From the NCBI GenBank assembly GCA_964634005.1, contig CAZWKQ010000004.1:1-64000 (forward strand): DNA of 64,000 nt. The letters are read 5' to 3'. The translations under genes and the position numbers were made by a program. Source of the DNA: CAZWKQ01 sp964634005. GTDB lineage: Bacteria; Bacteroidota; Bacteroidia; Bacteroidales; JACABE01. Each line of letters begins with the position of its first letter. Position 1 is the first letter of the stretch. The notes under the pieces were generated by a model. It was not told the DNA's origin. It saw only the letters and a program-made list of their open reading frames with translations, and searched no databases. This document shows, in pieces, positions 58,468 through 64,000 of this stretch.

Positions 58468-59520
58468 ATGGCAAAAACAGAATCGAATTTTATTAATATG
58501 CTGATAACACTTTTTGGAGTTACTTTGATAGCTTCTGTGTCATTGGCTCTTGTTTACAATATAACCAAAGAACCTATCGAAAAATCAAAAACTTTGAAAA
58601 AAGAAAAGGCCATGAGTATTGTTTTGCCTAAATTCGACAAAATAATCACTCATAAGGTTTTACCTCCTGATAGTAAAGATTCGGTTGAAGTAAATGTTGC
58701 ATATAATGGAGAAGAAAATGTTGGTGTTGCAATAGAAACATATACCGATCTTGGTTTTGGAGGCAGAATCAGAGCTATTGTAGGAATAAAGAAAGATGGT
58801 TCTATACACGATGTTGTTCACCTCGAACATAAAGAAACTCCGGGATTGGGTGATAAAATTGAAAAGTCAAAATCGAATTGGAGCAACCAGTTTCGTGGTA
58901 AAACTTCAAGCAGTTTCCCTCTAAGAGTTAAAAAAGACGGTGGAGATGTTGATGCCATTACTGCATCGACAATTTCATCAAGAGCTTATTGCGATGCCAT
59001 TAACAGAGCATATAGTGTATTCACCATGGAGTTTAATAAAGATAGTGAAAATAATAATCAAAACGAACAAAAAGGATTAACCGGTTTTCAAATAACTAAT
59101 GACGACTATTTTAAAAAAGTTTTACCAGCATTCGACAATTCGCCTTTAAAAACTGTAAAAAAGATTGATAATTTCGAAATTTATAAAGCTACATACAAAG
59201 GAGCTGTTGTAGGATATGCAGTTAAAACTTGTGCCAAAGGATACAATGACAATATTTGGCTTTTAACCGGCTTTTTGAATAATGGGAAAATAAATAACAT
59301 TATAGTGCTATTATTTCAGAAAGAAACTGTCGGAAGAGGAGATGAAATTAAAGACGAAATTTTTATTAAACAATTTAGAGGAGTTGATCCTGCAAAGTGT
59401 AAAATTGCTTTAAAAGAAAGTGGAGGAAATATTGATGCAATTTCAGGCTCTACAATTAGTACTGAAGCTTTTTGTAAAGCACTTCAACGTGCTATTGACT
59501 TATATAATAAGGAGAAATAA
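58468..59520 (+). CDS. rnfG: Rnf complex subunit RnfG with duplicated FMN-binding domain
   Basis: A 350-residue subunit, far longer than the usual 180-230. One N-terminal helix (residues 10-31) is followed by two periplasmic FMN-binding domains. The first (about 60-190) contains HKETPGLGDK, WSNQFRG and the flavinylation-type motif D162-A-I-T-A-S-T168. The second (about 205-350) contains QKETVGRGDE, FIKQFRG and D323-A-I-S-G-S-T329. Both keep the Thr that would receive FMN from ApbE, with family Gly/Ala changes. The result is a protein with a possible extra covalent flavin. Its position in rnfBCDGEA is standard. Confidence 0.93.
   Translation: MAKTESNFINMLITLFGVTLIASVSLALVYNITKEPIEKSKTLKKEKAMSIVLPKFDKIITHKVLPPDSKDSVEVNVAYNGEENVGVAIETYTDLGFGGRIRAIVGIKKDGSIHDVVHLEHKETPGLGDKIEKSKSNWSNQFRGKTSSSFPLRVKKDGGDVDAITASTISSRAYCDAINRAYSVFTMEFNKDSENNNQNEQKGLTGFQITNDDYFKKVLPAFDNSPLKTVKKIDNFEIYKATYKGAVVGYAVKTCAKGYNDNIWLLTGFLNNGKINNIIVLLFQKETVGRGDEIKDEIFIKQFRGVDPAKCKIALKESGGNIDAISGSTISTEAFCKALQRAIDLYNKEK
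59509..59514 (+). promoter_or_regulatory. Shine-Dalgarno sequence of rnfE
   Basis: AAGGAG overlaps the end of rnfG and lies 8 bases before the rnfE ATG at 59523. Confidence 0.6.
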
Positions 59521-59522
59521 AT

Positions 59523-60128
59523 ATGAATAATCTGAAAAATTTCACCAAAGGTTTTATCAAAGAAAATCCGGTATTTATTCTTTTACTCGGATGTTGTCCT
59601 ACATTGGGAGTAAGTACCTCTGCCATTAATGGATTGGGAATGGGACTTGCAACTACATTTGTTCTTGTTATGTCAAATATTGTAATATCTTCTGTTAAAA
59701 ATTTTATTCCCGATAAAGTAAGAATTCCGTCATTTATAGTAATTATTGCTTCTTTTGTTACAATAGTTCAATTAGTAATGGAAGGCTTTGTACCCGATTT
59801 GTACGAGAGTTTGGGGTTGTTTATACCTTTAATAGTTGTAAATTGTATTGTACTCGGCAGAGCAGAAGCATTTGCTTCAAAAAATACAATTTTTTCATCG
59901 CTAATTGACGGATTAGGAATGGGTTTGGGATTTGCATTTGCACTAACTTTACTCGGAAGTATCAGAGAATTATTAGGTTCAGGAAAAATATTCGGAATAA
60001 ACCTTGGGTTGTTCCCATTGGATAAAGATGGAAATCCTGTAGTAATACTTGTTTTCGTACTGGCTCCGGGTGCTTTTCTTGCATTAGGTTATTTAGTTGC
60101 ATTAATTAATAAATTAAAAAAAGCATAA
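59523..60128 (+). CDS. rnfE: Rnf complex subunit RnfE
   Basis: A 201-residue membrane subunit with six predicted helices, paralogous to RnfA. Landmarks are NPVFILLLGCCPTLGVSTSAINGLGMGLATT, with the cysteine pair that helps bind the intramembrane iron-sulfur centre, CIVLGRAEAFASKNT, and DGLGMGLGFAFALTLLGSIRELLGSG. RnfE and RnfA form the membrane core with opposite topologies. It starts 2 bases after rnfG and is followed 12 bases later by rnfA. Confidence 0.95.
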   Translation: MNNLKNFTKGFIKENPVFILLLGCCPTLGVSTSAINGLGMGLATTFVLVMSNIVISSVKNFIPDKVRIPSFIVIIASFVTIVQLVMEGFVPDLYESLGLFIPLIVVNCIVLGRAEAFASKNTIFSSLIDGLGMGLGFAFALTLLGSIRELLGSGKIFGINLGLFPLDKDGNPVVILVFVLAPGAFLALGYLVALINKLKKA

Positions 60129-60140
60129 AAAGAATTTAAT

Positions 60141-60716
60141 ATGGAATACATAATAATTATTATATCAGCAGTTTTTGTTAATAATATTGTCCTTGCTCAG
60201 TTTTTGGGGATATGTCCTTTTCTGGGGGTTTCATCAAGGGTTTCCACATCTGTAGGAATGGGTGGAGCAGTTTTATTTGTTATGACATTGGCTACTCTTG
60301 TTACTTACCTTGTTTTTACTTATATATTAATCCCTCTAAACATAACTTATCTTCAGACAATAGTTTACATTCTTATTATTGCTGCATTAGTTCAAATGGT
60401 AGAAATAATATTAAAAAAAGCAAGTCCTTCTTTATATCAAGCGCTTGGAATATTTTTGCCATTGATTACTACAAACTGTGCTGTGCTTGGAGTTGCTATT
60501 CTCACTATTCAGAAAGATTATAATTTGATAGAAAGCATTGTGTTTGCAATTGCCAATTCATTGGGATTTTCTCTTGCTTTGATTATTTTTGCCGGAATAA
60601 GAGAACATTTAGAAATTATCGGTATGCCAAAAGGAATGAAGGGTGCGCCTATTGCTCTGATTGTTGCAGGGATTTTAGCCTTGTCATTCATGGGTTTTGC
60701 CGGTTTGGTAAAATAA
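60141..60716 (+). CDS. rnfA: Rnf complex subunit RnfA
   Basis: A 191-residue membrane protein with six helices, the inverted-topology partner of RnfE. Landmarks are FVNNIVLAQFLGICPFLGVSSRVSTSVGMG (landmarks QFLGICPFLG and VGMG), PLITTNCAVLGVAI with the second conserved cysteine, and LGFSLALIIFAGIREHLEI. It is the last gene of the rnf operon; no clear hairpin terminator was seen in the 304 bases that follow. Confidence 0.96.
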   Translation: MEYIIIIISAVFVNNIVLAQFLGICPFLGVSSRVSTSVGMGGAVLFVMTLATLVTYLVFTYILIPLNITYLQTIVYILIIAALVQMVEIILKKASPSLYQALGIFLPLITTNCAVLGVAILTIQKDYNLIESIVFAIANSLGFSLALIIFAGIREHLEIIGMPKGMKGAPIALIVAGILALSFMGFAGLVK

Positions 60717-60928
60717 TTTATTTACAGCCTCTTAGCAGAATCTACATTTTTTTAATCAAAACTTAAATTATTGGTTAAGAGAGTCTATTGTTGACTTATC
60801 ACACCTGAAAATTTTTACATATTAATAAGCAAAACTTCAAATCTGCTCCATTCTGATAAAAAAGGTGGAAATACAAATTCTTGATTTTAAGGCTTATATT
60901 TCTTGACTCTTTAATCATTTATCAATTA

Positions 60929-60958
60929 TTGTTTATTTAGTTTTTTTACTTATTTTTG
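60929..60958 (+). promoter_or_regulatory. promoter of corA
   Basis: TTG (60929-60931), 19 bases, then TATTTTTG (60951-60958), matching the Bacteroidota pattern. The leader would be about 56 bases. Confidence 0.5.
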
Positions 60959-61007
60959 AAAAAAATAATTTATCGTGTAGAGGTCTGATATTCAAATATT
61001 CTGTATT

Positions 61008-61013
61008 GGGAGG
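61008..61013 (+). promoter_or_regulatory. Shine-Dalgarno sequence of corA
   Basis: GGGAGG, 7 bases before the ATG at 61021. Confidence 0.6.
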
Positions 61014-61020
61014 ATAAAAA

Positions 61021-61929
61021 ATGATAGAAACAATAGAATCCGGTAAAATCAAATGGTATCATATACTAAATCCTTCCGATGAGGACTTAAGTTTTTTAAA
61101 AACAAACTTCAATTTTCATGATCTTGATATTGAAGATTGTAAGAGCATAAATCAAAGGCCAAAGATAGACATTTACGATGATTATAATTTTCTGATTTTA
61201 CATTTTCCGTATTTAGATAAAGCCAATAAGTTTGTAAGAACTAAAGAAGTTAAAATATTTTGGGGCGAAAACTATATAATAAGTATAGGGAAATCGCATT
61301 GGGTAGTAAAAAATCTTTTTAATTCGTTTAAAGAAAACCCTTCAAAATTCAACGAAGCCATACTTGAAAGCAGCGATGGGTTGTTATATACCATACTCGA
61401 CAGACTGATGGTCGAAACATACTCATTATTGTTAAGATTAGGCGGCGAAGTTGAATTAATAAACAGAGAGTTGTTTAATAAAAAAGCGGTTAAAACAATT
61501 GAAAGAATATCAGTTACCCGTAAAAATATAATTTTAATAAACACAATTTTTAAACCTCAACTTCGGTTGTTTCATAAATTTGAATCGGGCGATATAAAAG
61601 GCTTTTCAGAAGGGATGGAAGATTACTGGGGCAATATTTTGGATTATTACCAAAAAATGTGGGATATGGTCGAAGATTATGCCGAGTTAATAGAGGGTTT
61701 GTCAAAAACTTTTGATTCTCTTCAGACTAACAGAATTAATGAGATTATGAAAATACTAACCTTTTTCTCTTCCATAATGCTTCCTCTTACAATGCTTTCG
61801 GGTATGTATGGTATGAATGTAGCCCTCCCGTTACAGGAACATCCTTATGCTTTTTGGATAGTATCTTCTATAATGGGTTTAATTGTTATATCGCTGCTTA
61901 TTTATTTCAAAAGAAAAAAATGGATGTAA
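61021..61929 (+). CDS. corA: CorA family magnesium/divalent cation transporter
   Basis: A 302-residue protein with a long cytosolic, mostly helical N-terminal domain and two C-terminal transmembrane helices. The pore signature GMYGMNV (GMN motif) lies at the end of the first helix (STIMLPLTMLSGMYGMN region near residue 260). The C-terminal tail is short and basic (YFKRKKWM), as in the family. CorA channels take up Mg and sometimes Co or Ni; related ZntB-type members export Zn, but the GMN context here fits CorA. It has its own promoter and Shine-Dalgarno and is convergent with the NlpC/P60 gene. Confidence 0.93.
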   Translation: MIETIESGKIKWYHILNPSDEDLSFLKTNFNFHDLDIEDCKSINQRPKIDIYDDYNFLILHFPYLDKANKFVRTKEVKIFWGENYIISIGKSHWVVKNLFNSFKENPSKFNEAILESSDGLLYTILDRLMVETYSLLLRLGGEVELINRELFNKKAVKTIERISVTRKNIILINTIFKPQLRLFHKFESGDIKGFSEGMEDYWGNILDYYQKMWDMVEDYAELIEGLSKTFDSLQTNRINEIMKILTFFSSIMLPLTMLSGMYGMNVALPLQEHPYAFWIVSSIMGLIVISLLIYFKRKKWM

Positions 61930-61959
61930 ATCTTTATTAATACCCAATTTAAAAGTAGC

Positions 61960-62517
61960 TTAATAAACTATTCTGCCTGCCTTAAAAAAGTACTTTTTGT
62001 AATAGTTCTCATCGAGATTGTTTACCATCACTCCTTTTGAAGTAGTTGCATGAATGAAATTCCCCTTACTGATGTAAATTGCTACATGAGAAACCTTATC
62101 ACCGGATATTTTAAAAAACAACAAATCTCCTATTTTAAGATTTTCACGCTCAATTATGTTTGTTTTTGCCAGCATATCCTCCGATTTTCTGGGTAAATTT
62201 ATACCATAAACCTCTTTGAAAAATGTAATTACAAAACATGAACAATCGGTACCTTCTTTTGTACAACCTCCATATTTATATGGAACACCAATCCAATCAA
62301 CAGCATTAGATATAAATTTTGTATCCTCATCACCGGCAAGATTGTAGCCTAATTTTTGCGAAGCATTTAAATAAAAGTTATTTTTCTTTATCTCTTCTTC
62401 ATTTGCGATTTTTGAAGGTTGTTTTATTTCTTTATGTGTCTTTGAAGTAGTTTTACAAGAATAAAATGTTATTAAAGAAATAAAAATAACAATTCCTGAA
62501 ATGTAGTTCTTTCGCAT
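61960..62517 (-). CDS. NlpC/P60 (C40) family peptidase lipoprotein
   Basis: A 185-residue lipoprotein: signal helix (IVIFISLITFYSC, lipobox Cys near residue 21), then a polar linker, then an NlpC/P60 domain. The catalytic cysteine lies in GTDCSCFVITFFKEVYG, the first histidine in KVSHVAIYI and the second in NFIHATTSKGV. The motif WIGVPYKYGG precedes the cysteine. Enzymes of this type cut peptidoglycan stem peptides, usually between D-Glu and diamino acid. The residue before the catalytic Cys is Ser, as is common. It stands alone between corA and fumC. Confidence 0.93.
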   Translation of the reverse strand: MRKNYISGIVIFISLITFYSCKTTSKTHKEIKQPSKIANEEEIKKNNFYLNASQKLGYNLAGDEDTKFISNAVDWIGVPYKYGGCTKEGTDCSCFVITFFKEVYGINLPRKSEDMLAKTNIIERENLKIGDLLFFKISGDKVSHVAIYISKGNFIHATTSKGVMVNNLDENYYKKYFFKAGRIVY

Positions 62518-62576
62518 TATTTTTTTGTTTAAAAATATCGTAATCTATTGAAACATAGAATTTAGGGATTAAACTA

Positions 62577-63959
62577 TTACACCATTTTTCTTGGATCGAC
62601 CCACATGCTAAATTGTTCATCTGTTACCAAGCCCGATTCCAATGCCGCTTGCCTTAAGGTTATGTTTTTCTGATGAGCAGCTTTAGCGATTTTTGCTGCA
62701 TTATCATAACCTATGTGGGGATTAAGAGCAGTAACGAGCATAAGAGTATTATTTAGATTTTTGTTTATATTATCTAAATTTGGTTGAATACCAACAGCGC
62801 AATTATCGTTGAACGAAACACAAGCATCTCCGAGCAATCGTGCTGACTGCAGGAAATTTAGAATAATCATAGGTTTAAATACGTGTAATTGAAAGTGACC
62901 ATGTGTAGCTGCAATATTAATAGCGGCGTCATTTCCGATTACCTGTGCACAAACCATCGAAAGAGCCTCATTTTGAGTAGGATTTACTTTCCCCGGCATA
63001 ATTGATGAACCCGGTTCATTTTCGGGCAGAAAAATTTCGCCAATGCCGCAACGTGGTCCGGAAGCAAGTAATCGAGTATCGTTGGCAATTTTCATTAAAC
63101 TAACCGCAAGTGTTTTCAGTGCTCCTGAGGTTTCAACTATTGCATCATGGGCAGAAAGTGCTTCGAATTTGTTTGGAGCAGTTATAAAAGGATATCCTGT
63201 AAGTTCGGCAATTTTTTTTGCAACTAATACATCATAACCCTTAGGAGCATTTAAACCTGTACCAACAGCAGTGCCACCAAGTGCAAGTTCCGAAAGGTGA
63301 GGCAAAGTGTTTTTCAATGCAACCAACCCATGATCCAATTGCGATACATAAGCCGAAAACTCTTGTCCTAATGTAATTGGAGTTGCATCCATTAAGTGCG
63401 TTCTGCCTGTTTTAACTATATCTTTAAATGCTTCCGATTTTTCGGCTAATGTATTTCTAAGTTTCTCTATTCCCGGAATAGTAACATCAACAACCATCTT
63501 ATAACCTGCTATACTCATGGCAGTCGGGAAAGTATCATTCGAAGACTGTGATTTATTTACATCGTCATTTGGATGAATAATCGTTTTTTCTCCGAGTACT
63601 CCCCCATTCAGTACATGAGCTCTGTTTGCTATAACTTCATTAACATTCATATTACTTTGTGTACCCGAACCGGTTTGCCAAACAACCAATGGAAATTGAT
63701 CATCTAACTTACCGGATAGAATTTCATCACAAACGGCAGTTATTAAATCACATTTTTCTTTGTTTAAAACTCCCAGTTCATAGTTTGTTAAAGCTGCTGC
63801 TTTCTTTAAAATTGCAAAAGCCCAAATTATTTCCTTTGGCATCGATGCCGGCTCGCCTATTTTAAAATTTTCGAGCGAACGTTGGGTTTGTGCACCCCAA
63901 TATTTATCGGCCGGAACTTCAATAGTTCCCATTGTGTCTTTTTCTGTTCTGGTTTTCAT
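62577..63959 (-). CDS. fumC: class II fumarate hydratase
   Basis: FumC interconverts fumarate and malate in the TCA cycle. The 460-residue product shows RTEKDTMGTIEVPADKYWGAQTQRSLENF at the start (landmark YWGAQTQRS), TGSGTQSNMNVNEVIANRA, HPNDDVNKSQSSNDTFPTAM, GRTHLMDATPITLGQEF, and the superfamily signature GSSIMPGKVNPTQNE with the catalytic serine loop. Length is typical. The class II, iron-independent enzyme is oxygen-tolerant. The start is close to the right window edge; about 40 bases of upstream DNA remain, too few to judge its promoter. Confidence 0.97.
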   Translation of the reverse strand: MKTRTEKDTMGTIEVPADKYWGAQTQRSLENFKIGEPASMPKEIIWAFAILKKAAALTNYELGVLNKEKCDLITAVCDEILSGKLDDQFPLVVWQTGSGTQSNMNVNEVIANRAHVLNGGVLGEKTIIHPNDDVNKSQSSNDTFPTAMSIAGYKMVVDVTIPGIEKLRNTLAEKSEAFKDIVKTGRTHLMDATPITLGQEFSAYVSQLDHGLVALKNTLPHLSELALGGTAVGTGLNAPKGYDVLVAKKIAELTGYPFITAPNKFEALSAHDAIVETSGALKTLAVSLMKIANDTRLLASGPRCGIGEIFLPENEPGSSIMPGKVNPTQNEALSMVCAQVIGNDAAINIAATHGHFQLHVFKPMIILNFLQSARLLGDACVSFNDNCAVGIQPNLDNINKNLNNTLMLVTALNPHIGYDNAAKIAKAAHQKNITLRQAALESGLVTDEQFSMWVDPRKMV

Positions 63960-64000
63960 TTTTTCATTGTTTAGTTATATAAAATTACTAATTATTCAAA

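Larger units (their letters stand above)
60717..61020. other. 304-bp intergenic region between rnfA and corA
   Basis: No gene or structured RNA was recognised. It holds the corA promoter (60929-60958) and Shine-Dalgarno sequence (61008-61013). The 200 bases after rnfA lack an obvious terminator hairpin. Confidence 0.5.

Noticed and set aside
1..64000. tRNA, rRNA, transposase, integrase, prophage or toxin-antitoxin genes
   Set aside because: I looked through the intergenic regions and the products and recognised none; all gaps longer than about 300 bases are AT-rich with promoter elements or repeats only.

Overview
The window comes from the chromosome of an AT-rich member of the Bacteroidota. 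Several independent signs support this. There is a short 287-residue RpoD-type sigma factor. Two proteins look like type IX secretion (T9SS) clients and a third belongs to the PorV/PorQ family. There is a TonB-dependent receptor with an N-terminal carboxypeptidase-regulatory-like domain, and several families are typical of the phylum (DUF3078, DUF4139/MuiA-like, four-helix bundle, C-terminally extended rhomboid). Many genes are preceded by the Bacteroidota promoter -7 motif TAnnTTTG, in six cases with TTG or TTTG 19-21 bases further upstream. A complete Rnf complex operon suggests an organism that can live anaerobically or at low oxygen. I see no rRNA, tRNA, insertion sequence, prophage, integrase or CRISPR array; almost all of the window is core chromosome.

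Layout. 1-632: a 42-bp palindromic tandem repeat array and a 13-G tract, without a credible gene. 633-3111: LPG-synthase-like membrane protein, ruvC, HIT protein, greA. 3216-12298 (minus): a three-gene outer-membrane module of TonB-dependent receptor, a 1422-residue secreted protein and a PorV-family beta-barrel. 12423-18022: small membrane protein, ahcY, EamA transporter, GGGP/HepGP synthase, PhoR/PhoB-like two-component pair. 18575-20520: carboxyltransferase plus biotin carrier, with no biotin carboxylase. 20630-28588: MuiA-like protein, FadL-like porin with an SGNH-fold lipoprotein, four-helix bundle protein, DUF1015, glutathione peroxidase, PAP2 phosphatase. 28609-33314: aminotransferase/CDP-alcohol phosphotransferase pair, DUF1801, VOC, ispD, queA. 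33539-36559: Rieske-like lipoprotein, T9SS type-B adhesin-like protein, small basic lipoprotein.

36581-45521 is a long minus-strand run: plsY, then a probable eight-gene operon (small membrane protein, mutL, two rhomboids, two EEP-family proteins, DUF3078, glycosyltransferase). 45752-53595 holds rmuC-rlmB, serC-serA, rpoD, pnp and rpsO. 53754-60716 carries an SDR oxidoreductase, an RseC-family protein and rnfBCDGEA. 61021-63959 holds corA, an NlpC/P60 lipoprotein and fumC.

The most interesting points are an RnfG with two complete FMN-binding domains, each with a flavinylation-type motif; an SGNH-fold lipoprotein in which three of the four family catalytic residues appear replaced; a Rieske-like lipoprotein with a cysteine-rich, histidine-free motif; the TonB receptor/secreted giant/PorV module; strong Shine-Dalgarno sequences paired with GTG and TTG starts in the rnf operon; and the palindromic 42-bp array at the left edge. 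No large undescribed defence or mobile system was seen.
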